NCBI RefSeq assembly: GCF_004792685.1 | Contig: NZ_SRXT01000004.1 | Coordinates: 248,001 to 312,000 of the forward strand | Direction: 5' to 3' | DNA length: 64,000 bases | From: Sphingomonas gei | Lineage (GTDB): Bacteria; Pseudomonadota; Alphaproteobacteria; Sphingomonadales; Sphingomonadaceae | Shown: piece by piece, positions 8,307 through 17,974 of the stretch | How positions within the stretch are numbered: the first letter of the stretch is position 1 | Layout of the letters: every line of letters starts with the position of its first letter | Made by a program: the position numbers and the translations under genes | The notes under the pieces: generated by a model | Told to the model about the DNA's origin: nothing | Database searches by the model: none | What the model saw: the letters and a program-made list of their open reading frames with translations, nothing else

Positions 8307-8743
8307 AGGGTGTTGCGCCGCTTCAGTTCGTCGCGGATCTCGCGGAGCAGCGCCACGTCGGCGGGTTCGGGCGTATCGACCGCCGCCGGCTCCTCGCGGC
8401 GCAGCACGCGATTGGCGAAGCGCACCAGCAGGAAGATCAGGAAGGCGAGGATCAGGAAGTTGATCAGCACGGTGACGAACTGGCCGAAGCCGAGCAGCGG
8501 CACGCCCGCCGCCTTCAGCGCCGCATAGTCGGAGAGCGAGCCGGTATATCCGGCGGGGACCGCGCCGAGCTTGATGAAATAGCTTGAGAAATCGAGCCCG
8601 CCGAAGAGCGCGCCGATCACCGGCATGATGATGTCGTCGGTCAGCGACTTGGTGATCGTGGCGAACGCCGCGCCGATGATTACGCCCACCGCGAGGTCGA
8701 GCACGTTGCCGTGCGCGATGAACGTCCGGAATTCCTTCCACAT
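8303..8743 (-). CDS. mscL: Large-conductance mechanosensitive channel
   Basis: A 146-residue inner-membrane channel that opens under hypo-osmotic stress to release solutes. MWKEFRTFIAHGNVLDLAVGVIIGAAF is the amphipathic N-terminal helix and pore-lining TM1. TM2 is VLINFLILAFLIFLLVRFAN, and a charged cytoplasmic helix RDELKRRNTL ends the protein. The ATG at 8743 follows GGAGGT by 7 nt. Length and topology are normal. It is convergent with the Rrf2 gene and divergent from lemA. Confidence 0.96.
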   Translation of the reverse strand: MWKEFRTFIAHGNVLDLAVGVIIGAAFATITKSLTDDIIMPVIGALFGGLDFSSYFIKLGAVPAGYTGSLSDYAALKAAGVPLLGFGQFVTVLINFLILAFLIFLLVRFANRVLRREEPAAVDTPEPADVALLREIRDELKRRNTL

Positions 8744-8858
8744 GGCACAAACCTCCATTGTCAGCGTTCGTTACGCTTCATGTCCGATTTCGCTATCGGG
8801 CTCCAGTGTTACTGTCGTATAAGACACCACCAATCAGATCCGGAGGATCACCAAGGTG

Positions 8859-9449
8859 ATGAAGTTTCGTGCCGCCCTCGCCCTTGCCGGCGCCGTCCTG
8901 CTCTCCGCCTGCGGGCTCAACAGCGTGCCCACCGCGGAGGAGAGCGCCAAGGCGCGCTGGGCTGATGTCCAGACCAACTATCAGCGTCGCGCGGATCTGG
9001 TCCCCAATCTCGTCGCGACGGTGAAGGGTGCCGCGGGATCCGAAGGCAAGATCCTCAACGATGTGGTCAGCGCACGTGCGCGGGCGACCCAAATCCAGGT
9101 GACCGGCGACGATCTAACCGATCCCGCCAAGGTCTCGGCCTTCAATCAGGCGCAGAACGGGCTGTCGCTCTCGCTCCAGCGGCTCCAGCGGCTCCAGGAG
9201 GCCTATCCGCAGATACAGAGCCAAGGCAACTTCAAGACGCTGATGGATCAGCTCGAAGGCACCGAGAACCGGATCGCGATCTCGATCCGCGACTACAACA
9301 CCGCGGTGCAGGCCTATAACACCCGCATCCGCACCTTCCCCGACGCGGTCGGCGCCAAGATCTTCTACGGCTCCAAGCCGATGACGCCGTTCCAGGCCCA
9401 AGCGGGCGCGGACAAGGCGCCGACGGTCGATTTCGGAAACGGCAGCTGA
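8859..9449 (+). CDS. LemA family lipoprotein
   Basis: A LemA-type protein of 196 residues with an N-terminal lipoprotein signal: a hydrophobic stretch and the lipobox LLSAC. The conserved NxVPTAEESAKARWADVQTNYQRRADLVPNLV core and the helical KILNDVVSARARA, NRIAISIRDYNTAVQAYN and RTFPDAVGAKIFYG segments follow. GGAGGA precedes the start; a GTG three bases upstream (8856) is an equally possible initiation codon. LemA genes are often followed by TPM-domain genes, as here (two of them). The molecular function of LemA is not established. Confidence 0.93.
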   Translation: MKFRAALALAGAVLLSACGLNSVPTAEESAKARWADVQTNYQRRADLVPNLVATVKGAAGSEGKILNDVVSARARATQIQVTGDDLTDPAKVSAFNQAQNGLSLSLQRLQRLQEAYPQIQSQGNFKTLMDQLEGTENRIAISIRDYNTAVQAYNTRIRTFPDAVGAKIFYGSKPMTPFQAQAGADKAPTVDFGNGS

Positions 9450-9525
9450 TCGCACGTTTGCTTTTCGCTTGCGCGGTTGGGGGCATCGGCACCGGCCGCG
9501 CGGCTCTTATTCGTGAGATCAGGTG

Positions 9526-10395
9526 ATGCGTTTTCTGCGGTTCCTGCTTGCCCTGCTGCTTCTCCTCCCGCTCGCAGCGCAGGCGCAGCCCAATTTCCCC
9601 AAGCGCGACCGCGAACCGGTGGTCGACGCCGCCAAATTGCTGGACCCGGCGCAGAAGGCCGAGATCACCGCGCTGGCCGAGGACATCAACAAGTCGACGA
9701 CGCGCCAGTTCGTCGTTGCCACCATCCCCGATCTGCAGGGCTATGACATCGCCGATTACGGCTATCAGCTTCTCCGCACCTGGGGGATCGGCCAGAAGGA
9801 AGCGAACAACGGTATAATCCTGATTGTCGCGCCCAATGAGCGCAAGGTGAGAATCGAAGTCGGCTATGGCCTCGAGCCGATCATGACCGACGCAATGTCG
9901 AGCACGATCATCAATCAAACCATTCTGCCCCGCTTCAAGGCGGGAGACATGCCCGGCGGCATCGTCGCCGGTGCGCGGGCGATCGGCGAGCAGATGAAGC
10001 TGCCGCTCGAAGCTGCCGAGGCCCGGGCGAAAGCGGCGGCCGACAAAGCGAGCGCCTCGCGTACGCAGACCAAGCGCAGCGGCGGCGGCTTCCCGATCGC
10101 TCTGGTCTTCTGGGGTATCATCTTCCTGTTCGTGCTGCTGCCGATGTTCGCGCGTGGGTTCGGAGGCCGGCGCCGTAAGGGACCCTGGGGGGCGCGGCGC
10201 TATCGGAGTGGCGGCGATGGTGGCGCCTTGCCGATCATCCTGTGGAGCATCGCCAACGAAATGAGCCGCGGCTCGGATGGCGGCGGCCCGTCCGGCTGGG
10301 GCGGCGGTGGTGGCGGCTGGGGCGGCGGTGGCGGTGGCGGCTTCTCGGGCGGCGGCGGATCAGGCGGAGGCGGTGGCGCCTCGGGGAGCTGGTGA
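9526..10395 (+). CDS. TPM-domain membrane protein, YgcG-like, with glycine-rich tail
   Basis: A 289-residue envelope protein. A signal peptide (FLALLLLLPLAAQAQ) is followed by the TPM domain at about residues 30-165 with EPVVDAAKLLDPAQK, the NNGIILIVAPNERKVRIEVGYGLE core and NQTILPRFKAGDMPGGIVAGARAI. A transmembrane helix (IALVFWGIIFLFVLLPMF) comes next. The tail is extremely rich in glycine and tryptophan and ends GGASGSW. TPM proteins are linked to membrane protein assembly or repair in some systems; the role here is unknown. GTG at 9523 is an alternative start. The stop overlaps the next start as ATGA. Confidence 0.9.
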   Translation: MRFLRFLLALLLLLPLAAQAQPNFPKRDREPVVDAAKLLDPAQKAEITALAEDINKSTTRQFVVATIPDLQGYDIADYGYQLLRTWGIGQKEANNGIILIVAPNERKVRIEVGYGLEPIMTDAMSSTIINQTILPRFKAGDMPGGIVAGARAIGEQMKLPLEAAEARAKAAADKASASRTQTKRSGGGFPIALVFWGIIFLFVLLPMFARGFGGRRRKGPWGARRYRSGGDGGALPIILWSIANEMSRGSDGGGPSGWGGGGGGWGGGGGGGFSGGGGSGGGGGASGSW

Positions 10396-11063
10396 TGCGA
10401 TTGACCGAAGCCGATCATGCGCGGGTGACCGCAGCCGTGTCCGCAGCCGAACTCACCACCGATGGCGAGATCGTCACCGTGGTCGCCGGACGTTCGGATG
10501 CCTATCACGACGTCGCGCTGCACTGGGCTGTGCTCATTATGCTGTTCGTGCTGGCACTGCTCGCCTGGCAGCCCGCGCCGGTCGAATGGCTCCATGCCTT
10601 ACTGGTCGACGCCTGGTCGGACACCCCGCCGCGCTGGTACCTCACTTTCGCGCTGATCCTGATGGCGGCGACGTTCCTTGTCGCGCGCGTGCTTCTCGCG
10701 CTCGATGCGCTGCGCATCGCGCTGACCCCGGGCGCGACCAAGACGCGCCGCGTGCATGCCCGCGCGATGACGCTGTTCCGCACCGCTGCCGAGAAGCGCA
10801 CCAAGGCGGCGACCGGCGTGCTGCTCTATCTGAGCCTCGCCGAGCATCGCGCCGAGATCATCGCCGACGAATCGATCCATTCGAAAGTGCAGGCCGAAGT
10901 GTGGGGCGAGGCGATGGCCGCGCTGATCGTCGCAGTGAAGGCTGGGCGGCCCGGCGACGGGCTCGCCGCGGCAGTGACACAGATCGGCTATGTCCTCGCC
11001 GAGCATTTCCCGCGCAGCGAAGGCGATACCAATGAGCTTCCGGACCGTCTGATCGAATTATGA
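10395..11063 (+). CDS. TPM-domain membrane protein, cytoplasmic type
   Basis: A 222-residue protein related to the second TPM gene in LemA clusters. It has no signal peptide. The N-terminal ADHARVTAAVSAAELTTDGEIVTVVA begins the TPM fold, which is interrupted by two transmembrane helices (ALHWAVLIMLFVLALLAW and WYLTFALILMAATFLVARVLL). It resumes with TGVLLYLSLAEHRAEIIADESIHSKV and ends PRSEGDTNELPDRLIEL. Its start overlaps the preceding TPM gene (ATGA) and its stop overlaps the Nudix gene (ATGA), so the three are translationally coupled. Function is unknown beyond the family. Confidence 0.88.
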   Translation: MRLTEADHARVTAAVSAAELTTDGEIVTVVAGRSDAYHDVALHWAVLIMLFVLALLAWQPAPVEWLHALLVDAWSDTPPRWYLTFALILMAATFLVARVLLALDALRIALTPGATKTRRVHARAMTLFRTAAEKRTKAATGVLLYLSLAEHRAEIIADESIHSKVQAEVWGEAMAALIVAVKAGRPGDGLAAAVTQIGYVLAEHFPRSEGDTNELPDRLIEL

Positions 11064-11590
11064 GCATTCCCGAAGAGCCGGTCGAGACCGTCTGGCAAGG
11101 CAAGTGGATCACTGCGAAGCGGCAGGGCAAATGGGAATATGTCGCCCGCGCGCGCGGCATCGAGGCGGCCGTGATCGTCGCGATCGACGCGGACGATCAT
11201 GTCCTTCTCGTCGAGCAATACCGCGTGCCGCTCGGACGGCGCTGTCTCGAGCTTCCCGCCGGGCTGATCGGCGACACGCACGACGGCGATACCGCGCTCG
11301 ACGCCGCCCGGCGCGAGCTCGAGGAGGAAACCGGGTATCGCTGCGCGCAGGCGGAGGACCTCGGTTTCTTCCACGCCTCGCCGGGTATGGTCAGCGAAGG
11401 CTTCACGCTGGTGCGAGCGACCGGGCTCATCAAGGTGAGCGAAGGCGGCGGCGTTGAAGGCGAGGACATCGTCGTCCACCGTGTCGCGCTGGCCGACGTT
11501 CCCGCCTTGGTCGCGCAGAAGCGGGGCGAGGGAGTCGCGATCGACGTCAAGTTGCTGTTGTTGCTCGCCGAGTCGATGCTGACGGGGTAG
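11060..11590 (+). CDS. Nudix hydrolase, ADP-ribose pyrophosphatase-like
   Basis: A 176-residue Nudix protein expected to hydrolyse ADP-ribose or a related nucleotide diphosphate. The strand pattern AAVIVAIDADDHVLLVEQYRVPLG and ELPAGLIG before the box are typical of ADP-ribose pyrophosphatases. The Nudix box spans residues 71-93. The RELEEETGY half is perfect, while residue 77, normally Glu in the consensus, is Asp. The start overlaps the upstream TPM gene by 4 bp. It is convergent with folK, separated by 2 nt. Substrate assignment is by similarity of pattern only. Confidence 0.9.
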   Translation: MSIPEEPVETVWQGKWITAKRQGKWEYVARARGIEAAVIVAIDADDHVLLVEQYRVPLGRRCLELPAGLIGDTHDGDTALDAARRELEEETGYRCAQAEDLGFFHASPGMVSEGFTLVRATGLIKVSEGGGVEGEDIVVHRVALADVPALVAQKRGEGVAIDVKLLLLLAESMLTG

Positions 11591-11592
11591 CT

Positions 11593-12066
11593 TCAGCGCT
11601 TGCCGAGCCGCCCGGCGATCTGCCGCACGCTGAGCCCGGTGACCGGATCGCGCCAGTCGGGCGCAACCGCCAGTAGCGGCCGCAGCACGAAGTCGCGCTC
11701 GCGAAAGCGGATATGCGGCACGGTCAGCCTCCGCTCGCCCCAAGTGCCTTCGGACCACAGCAGGATGTCAAGGTCGATCACCCGCGGACCCCAGTTGCGT
11801 CCGCGCCGACGGCCGAAGCTGCGTTCGATCGCCTTGAGCCGGGCGAGCAACGCCGGTGGGCTCTCGTCAGTCTCGATCAGCGCGACGGCATTGGCGAAAC
11901 GGCGTTTCGAGGGTCCGAGCGGCGGAGTCCGCAATACCGGTGAGACCGCGATTACGGCGCCGAGCGCCGCGAGCGCCGCGCGCGCTGCGGCGATCTCGGC
12001 TTCCGGGCTGCCGTGGCGCCCCCGCAGGTTGGAGCCCAGGGCGATCGCATAAATGGGTCTCGGCAC
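11593..12066 (-). CDS. folK: 2-amino-4-hydroxy-6-hydroxymethyldihydropteridine pyrophosphokinase
   Basis: Transfers pyrophosphate from ATP to hydroxymethyl-dihydropterin in folate synthesis. The 157 residues contain IYAIALGSNLRG at the N-terminus, SPVLRTPPLG, FANAVALIET and the signature RRRGRNWGPRVIDLDILLW, with the C-terminal RDFVLRPLLAVAPDW. No ATG fits; the GTG at 12066, 12 nt after the upstream amidase stop, gives the correct N-terminus, and GAGG lies just before it. It is the last gene of the M28-aguA-aguB-folK run. Confidence 0.92.
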   Translation of the reverse strand: MPRPIYAIALGSNLRGRHGSPEAEIAAARAALAALGAVIAVSPVLRTPPLGPSKRRFANAVALIETDESPPALLARLKAIERSFGRRRGRNWGPRVIDLDILLWSEGTWGERRLTVPHIRFRERDFVLRPLLAVAPDWRDPVTGLSVRQIAGRLGKR

Positions 12067-12077
12067 GTCCTCGGACG

Positions 12078-12926
12078 TCAGATGTCTTGCACCAGCCGCC
12101 CGTAAAGCTCGGGCCGGCGATCGCGGAAGAAGCCGAACGCGGCGCGATGCCGCTTGACGCGATCCAGGTCGAGCCGCGCGGTGATCACCCCGGTCTCTTC
12201 GCGGCCCAGTTCGGCGAGGATGTCGCCCCGCTCGTCGGTGATGAAGCTGGTGCCGTAGAAGGTCTGGCCGTGCTCGGTGCCGATTCGATTGGCGGCGACC
12301 ACGGGCACGACGTTCGACACCGCATGGCCGACCATCGCGCGGCGCCACAGCCGCGCGGTATCGAGGCTGTCGTCATGCGGCTCGGATCCGATCGCAGTCG
12401 GATAGAACAGCACTTCCGCGCCCATCAGCATCATCGCGCGTGCGGTTTCGGGATACCATTGATCCCAGCACACTCCCACGCCGATCTTCGCGCCGGGGCC
12501 GTTCCACACCTTGAACCCGGTATTGCCGGGGCGGAAATAGAATTTCTCTTCATAACCCGGCCCATCGGGGATGTGGCTCTTGCGATAGACGCCCGCGACG
12601 AGCCCGTCGGGGCCGATCATCGCCAGGCTGTTATAGTGATGCGGCCCATCGGCTTCGAAGAAGCTGGTCGGGATATGGATGCCGAGGTCGGCGGCGAGAT
12701 GCTGCATCGCCAGCACCGCCTTGTGCTCGTTCACCGGCTTGGCGTTGGAAAATAGCGCCTCGTCCTCGACGCGGCAGAAATATTCGCCTTCGAACAATTC
12801 AGGCGGCAGCACGACCTGCGCGCCCCGGCCCGCGGCCTCGCGGACGAGTTCGGAGACTGCCTTGATGTTGGCGTCTATATCGCTGGTGAAGGCGAGCTGG
12901 AGCGCCGCGACATTAATCTCGGTCAT
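12078..12926 (-). CDS. aguB: N-carbamoylputrescine amidase
   Basis: A 282-residue nitrilase-superfamily enzyme that hydrolyses N-carbamoylputrescine to putrescine, ammonia and carbon dioxide. The Glu-Lys-Cys triad is visible as E43 (PPELFEGEYF), K116 (YRKSHIPD) and C153 (GVGVCWDQWYPE). HGQTFYGTSFITDERGDI and the C-terminal RAAFGFFRDRRPELY are characteristic of this subfamily. The ATG at 12926 lies 8 nt after the agmatine deiminase stop, and the two enzymes catalyse consecutive steps, which supports the substrate. Confidence 0.95.
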   Translation of the reverse strand: MTEINVAALQLAFTSDIDANIKAVSELVREAAGRGAQVVLPPELFEGEYFCRVEDEALFSNAKPVNEHKAVLAMQHLAADLGIHIPTSFFEADGPHHYNSLAMIGPDGLVAGVYRKSHIPDGPGYEEKFYFRPGNTGFKVWNGPGAKIGVGVCWDQWYPETARAMMLMGAEVLFYPTAIGSEPHDDSLDTARLWRRAMVGHAVSNVVPVVAANRIGTEHGQTFYGTSFITDERGDILAELGREETGVITARLDLDRVKRHRAAFGFFRDRRPELYGRLVQDI

Positions 12927-12934
12927 GGAATTCC

Positions 12935-13909
12935 TCAGAGCCGCGGAAGCTGCTGGCTGATGCAATGGAAGCTGCCGCCGCCGGTCAAGATATGATCGGC
13001 GCGCTGGCCGACAACCTGCCGGCCGGGGAAAAGCGCTTCCAGCGCGGCGATCGCAGCGCCGTCATTGTCCTGGCCGTAGACCGGAACGACCACCGCGGCG
13101 TTGCCGATATAGAAGTTCATGTAGCTCGCGGGCACGATCTCTTCCTCGGGGCTCAGCACCCGGCCGGGCGACGGGAAGCGCACCACTTCGACTCCGAAGG
13201 CCTCGGCGCGCTGCGCCGCATCCTGATAGACTCGCCAATTGGGGTCGTTGTCAGTCGCTTGCGGGATCAGCAACCGGTTCTCGCCGACGAAGCGAGCGAG
13301 ATTGTCGACATGCCCATCGGTATGGTCGTTGAGCAATCCGTCGCCGAGCCACAGCACCCGCGAATAGCCGAGATCGGCGGCGAGCAGCGCCTCGACCTCC
13401 GCCTTGGTCAGGTTCGGGTTGCGATTGGGATTAAGCAGGCATTGCTCGGTGGTGACGCACAGCCCGGTGCCGTCGCCGTCGATCGCGCCGCCCTCGAGGA
13501 TCCAGCCATGCGCCTCGACTGCGAGCGCCCTGCTGCGCGCCAGCCGTGCCCCGACGTCCGAATCGCCTTCGAGATCGTATTTCCCGCCCCAGCCGTTGAA
13601 GCGGAAATCGTGCGCGCGGCCGGCGCCGTCGATGATCGGGCCGGTATCGCGCAGCCAGATATCGCCGAACGGCTCGACCACCACCTGTGCCGTGCCCGCC
13701 GCGGCAAGCTCCGCGGCGATCGCCGCCTCGGCGTCGGCGGCGACGAGGATCACCTTCTCGCCACGCCCCGCGGCATGCACCGCGCGGGCGAAGGCGGCGA
13801 CTTCCGCCCGCGCCGGTTCGAGGTCTTCGAGCCACAATTCGGGATGGCTCGGGAAGCCGATCCACACGGCGTCATGCGGGGCCCATTCAGGAGGAGGCGG
13901 CAGAATCAT
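12935..13909 (-). CDS. aguA: Agmatine deiminase
   Basis: Converts agmatine to N-carbamoylputrescine and ammonia. The 324 residues show the family pattern: PPEWAPHDAVWIGFPSH at the start, DIWLRDTGPI, FNGWGGKY, EGGAIDGDGTG, the NDHTDGHVDNLARF histidine motif, and the catalytic Cys316 in TGGGSFHCISQQ at the C-terminus. It is followed by aguB and preceded 10 nt upstream by the M28 peptidase gene. Agmatine itself would come from arginine decarboxylation elsewhere or from uptake. Confidence 0.96.
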   Translation of the reverse strand: MILPPPPEWAPHDAVWIGFPSHPELWLEDLEPARAEVAAFARAVHAAGRGEKVILVAADAEAAIAAELAAAGTAQVVVEPFGDIWLRDTGPIIDGAGRAHDFRFNGWGGKYDLEGDSDVGARLARSRALAVEAHGWILEGGAIDGDGTGLCVTTEQCLLNPNRNPNLTKAEVEALLAADLGYSRVLWLGDGLLNDHTDGHVDNLARFVGENRLLIPQATDNDPNWRVYQDAAQRAEAFGVEVVRFPSPGRVLSPEEEIVPASYMNFYIGNAAVVVPVYGQDNDGAAIAALEALFPGRQVVGQRADHILTGGGSFHCISQQLPRL

Positions 13910-13919
13910 GGCCGCGCTC

Positions 13920-15548
<1,629 letters not shown>

Positions 15549-15909
15549 GTAAATTCCTTACGGAAGCGGATGGCAGGGAGTGTGGCAGCAGCACTCCGGC
15601 CTCGCAAGCGTCGCAGTCGCGCGGAGGTCTGGCCGGGGTCGCCGGTGCTTAGCCCATGGGACCCCGCAACTGAGGTTCCAAAGATGCGCGCCTTGGCGAC
15701 GGCGGGGAACATCGGATTCCGCCAGCATCAGGGCGAGCGCGTTGATCAATACAATTGATCGCGCTTCATTCCTGTTACCTAAGGCATCTTTCTGAGTAAG
15801 AACATCGACTTGCGAAGAGTTTTCATCAACAGGCGGTGGTGATGCATAATAATACTTGCCCAACTTCGTTACGCGAGTAGATTGCGTATCAACCGGGGGG
15901 GAATCAGGC
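15549..15909. other. Divergent regulatory gap upstream of the tail-collar genes
   Basis: About 360 bases without a supported gene between the divergently oriented M28 peptidase and tail-collar genes. The part nearest the tail-collar genes (15730-15890) is clearly more AT-rich than the surroundings and probably carries their promoter. It includes a 17-bp palindrome at 15744-15760. A minus-strand open frame (15558-15983) crosses the gap, but it has no recognisable family and overlaps the tail-collar start, so it is not called. Confidence 0.5.
15744..15760. promoter_or_regulatory. Palindrome upstream of tail-collar operon, candidate operator
   Basis: GATCAAT-ACA-ATTGATC is a perfect inverted repeat with 7-bp arms and a 3-nt centre. 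It is embedded in an AT-rich stretch about 150 bp before the first tail-collar gene. No T-run follows. It has the size and symmetry of a dimeric regulator site; the protein is unknown. Confidence 0.4.
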
Positions 15910-16416
15910 ATGGCTGAGCCGTTTTTGTCGGAGCTGAGGCTTTTTTCCTTTGTCTTTGCGCCGAAAGGATGGGCGCTGTGCAACGGTCAGTTGCTGCCGA
16001 TCAATCAGAATCAGGCGCTCTTCTCGCTGCTTGGCACCACTTATGGCGGCAACGGCCAGGTCAACTTCGCGCTACCCGATCTGCGCGGCCGGGTTCCGAT
16101 GCATGTCGGCGGCGGTCACGCGTTGGGCGAACGCGGCGGCGAGCAGGCGCATACCCTGACGATCGCCGAACTGCCGACGCATCTGCACACGCTGCAGGCG
16201 ACCGAGACCACCGCAAACACCAACATCCCCAGTGCCAGCCAGTTTCTCGGCGGCTCGGCACCGAATGATCTGTACACCGGCCCGGCGGCGCTCGATGCGA
16301 TGGGCGCCACTTCGGTGAGCACGGTCGGCGGAAACCAGGCGCATATCAACATGCAGCCGTATTTGACGCTGTCCTGGTGCATCGCGCTCCAGGGCATCTT
16401 CCCCTCGCAAAATTGA
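15910..16416 (+). CDS. Phage tail-collar-domain protein (MdpB-like), copy 1
   Basis: A 168-residue protein with the tail-collar fold seen in phage tail fibres and the so-called microcystin-dependent proteins. The N-terminal half carries ELRLFSFVFAPKGWALCNGQLLPI, LFSLLGTTYGGNGQ and FALPDLRGRVPMH. The C-terminal half ends GGNQAHINMQPYLTLSWCIALQGIFPSQN. There is no signal peptide or membrane helix. A G-rich ribosome binding site precedes the ATG at 15910. Two paralogues follow at 12- and 11-nt spacing. No capsid, portal or tail tube genes are nearby, so this is not an obvious prophage. Its biological role is unknown. Confidence 0.9.
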   Translation: MAEPFLSELRLFSFVFAPKGWALCNGQLLPINQNQALFSLLGTTYGGNGQVNFALPDLRGRVPMHVGGGHALGERGGEQAHTLTIAELPTHLHTLQATETTANTNIPSASQFLGGSAPNDLYTGPAALDAMGATSVSTVGGNQAHINMQPYLTLSWCIALQGIFPSQN

Positions 16417-16428
16417 GGAGCCGGGCCG

Positions 16429-16932
16429 ATGGCGCAACCTTATATCGGTGAAATCCGGATGTTCGCGGGCAATTTCGCGCCCGCCGGCTGGAGTTTCTGC
16501 GAAGGCCAGCTTCTGGCGATCTCCGAGAATGAGACGCTGTTCCAGCTGATCGGCACGACATATGGCGGCGACGGTCAGGAGACCTTCGCATTGCCCGATC
16601 TGCGCGGCCGGGTTCCGCTGCATCAGGGCAACAGCTTCATCCTCGCCCAGATGGCGGGCGTCGAACAAGTCACGCTGACGGTACAGCAGATGGCGGCGCA
16701 CACGCATCCATTGCTCGCATCGGGCAACACCGCCACCGCGCAGGCGGCGACGAACAATGTGATCGGCAAATCCACGGGTGTCGACGCCTTCATCAATGCG
16801 CAGGCCGCCGACCCGATCGGCGCAACGTCGATAACCCCGGTCGGCGGAAACCAGCCGCACGAGAACATGCAGCCTTATCTCTGCATCGACTTCATCATCT
16901 CGCTGTTCGGGATCTTCCCGAGCCCAACCTGA
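16429..16932 (+). CDS. Phage tail-collar-domain protein (MdpB-like), copy 2
   Basis: The second of three tandem paralogues, 167 residues. It shares the framework GEIRMFAGNFAPAGWSFCEGQLLAI, LIGTTYGGDGQ, FALPDLRGRVPLHQG and the C-terminal GGNQPHENMQPYLCIDFIISLFGIFPSPT. The variable middle (TLTVQQMAAHTHPLLASGN and beyond) differs from copies 1 and 3, which suggests related but distinct ligand or assembly surfaces. GAGGAG precedes the start. It is co-oriented and almost certainly co-transcribed with its neighbours. Confidence 0.9.
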   Translation: MAQPYIGEIRMFAGNFAPAGWSFCEGQLLAISENETLFQLIGTTYGGDGQETFALPDLRGRVPLHQGNSFILAQMAGVEQVTLTVQQMAAHTHPLLASGNTATAQAATNNVIGKSTGVDAFINAQAADPIGATSITPVGGNQPHENMQPYLCIDFIISLFGIFPSPT

Positions 16933-16943
16933 GGAGCCGCTTC

Positions 16944-17465
16944 GTGGCTGATCCGTTCGTCGCCGAAATCCGGGTCTTCCCGTTCAACTTCGCGCCCAGA
17001 GGCTGGGCATGGTGCGACGGGCAGTTATTGCCGCTGTCGCAGAATACCGCCTTGTTCTCGCTACTGGGCACTACTTATGGCGGCAACGGCAAGAGCAATT
17101 TCGCGCTTCCCGATCTGCAGGGGAGGGTGCCGTTTCATCCCGGGCAGGGCCCGGGGCTGGGGTTCTACGATCTCGGCCAGATCGGCGGCTCGGAAACCGT
17201 GACGCTGCTCGAATCCGAGATTCCGATGCATCCGCATGCGCTTGTGGTCTCGAACTCCGACGAGGCCGAGACCAACATTCCAAAGGGCAATGTCCTGTCG
17301 CGTTCCAAAAACGGCAATATCTACTCGAACAACACGACGCTCAAGGCGATGAACCCCGGTGCGCTGGCGCCCGCCGGCGGAAATCAACCGCACAACAACA
17401 TGATGCCGTATCTCACCTTGTATTTCTGCATCGCCTTGCAGGGCGTGTTTCCGCCGCGGGGCTAG
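16944..17465 (+). CDS. Phage tail-collar-domain protein (MdpB-like), copy 3
   Basis: The third tandem paralogue, 173 residues, beginning with GTG at 16944 behind GAGGAG. It has the framework AEIRVFPFNFAPRGWAWCDGQLLPL, LFSLLGTTYGGNGK, FALPDLQGRVPFHPG and the C-terminus GGNQPHNNMMPYLTLYFCIALQGVFPPRG. It is the most divergent in the central region, with a SRSKNGNIYSNNTTLKAMNPG segment. It is followed after 8 nt by the acetyltransferase gene. All three copies lack secretion signals. Confidence 0.9.
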   Translation: MADPFVAEIRVFPFNFAPRGWAWCDGQLLPLSQNTALFSLLGTTYGGNGKSNFALPDLQGRVPFHPGQGPGLGFYDLGQIGGSETVTLLESEIPMHPHALVVSNSDEAETNIPKGNVLSRSKNGNIYSNNTTLKAMNPGALAPAGGNQPHNNMMPYLTLYFCIALQGVFPPRG

Positions 17466-17473
17466 CGCGGGCC

Positions 17474-17974
17474 GTGTTGCCCCTCATCAAGGCTGCGGCT
17501 CTCGGCGTCGCGTTACGACCGATGGAGGACGAGGATCTGGTTTTCACCGCGGCGCTCTATGCTTCGACGCGCGCGGAGGAGCTGGCGCCGATCCCCTGGC
17601 CGGCCGAGACCAAACAGGCGTTCCTGCTCCAGCAACACGCCGCGCAGCACGCGCATTACCAGCAGCATTATCGCGGCATGGACGCGATGATCGTGGAACG
17701 CGGCGGCGCGGCGATCGGGCGACTGTATCTGTATGAAATGCCGACGGAAATCCGGATCGTCGACATATCGCTGACACCGCAGGCACGCGGGCAGGGAATC
17801 GGCGCGGCACTGTTGCGCGACTTGTTCGCCGAAATTGCGCCGCGCGGCAAAAACGTCACCATCCATGTCGAGAAGAACAACCCGGCGCGCACGCTATATG
17901 CGCGGCTGGGTTTCACGATCCTCGACGACGATCGCGGCGCCTATGATCTGTGGCAATGGCGGCCCGCGGCCTAG
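17474..17974 (+). CDS. GNAT-family N-acetyltransferase
   Basis: A 166-residue acetyl-CoA-dependent acetyltransferase. The acetyl-CoA binding motif A is clear: VDISLTPQARGQGIGAALL with the R/Q-x-x-G-x-G/A core. It is followed by the YARLGFTILDDDRGAYDLWQW motif B region. The start is uncertain: GTG at 17474 is chosen (TTG at 17477 is next) because it follows the tail-collar stop by 8 nt. It belongs to the tail-collar operon, and its substrate may be one of those proteins, but that is inference. Its stop shares CTAG (17971-17974) with the convergent DUF6916-like gene. Confidence 0.88.
   Translation: MLPLIKAAALGVALRPMEDEDLVFTAALYASTRAEELAPIPWPAETKQAFLLQQHAAQHAHYQQHYRGMDAMIVERGGAAIGRLYLYEMPTEIRIVDISLTPQARGQGIGAALLRDLFAEIAPRGKNVTIHVEKNNPARTLYARLGFTILDDDRGAYDLWQWRPAA

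Noticed and set aside
15558..15983. 141-residue minus-strand frame upstream of the tail-collar genes
   Set aside because: Overlaps the first tail-collar start and the promoter gap; no domain, and its C-terminal half looks like translated intergenic DNA.
15910..17974. Tail-collar genes as part of a prophage or tailocin
   Set aside because: No capsid, sheath, tube, baseplate, lysis, repressor or integrase genes within the window on either side; neighbours are housekeeping or peptidase genes.
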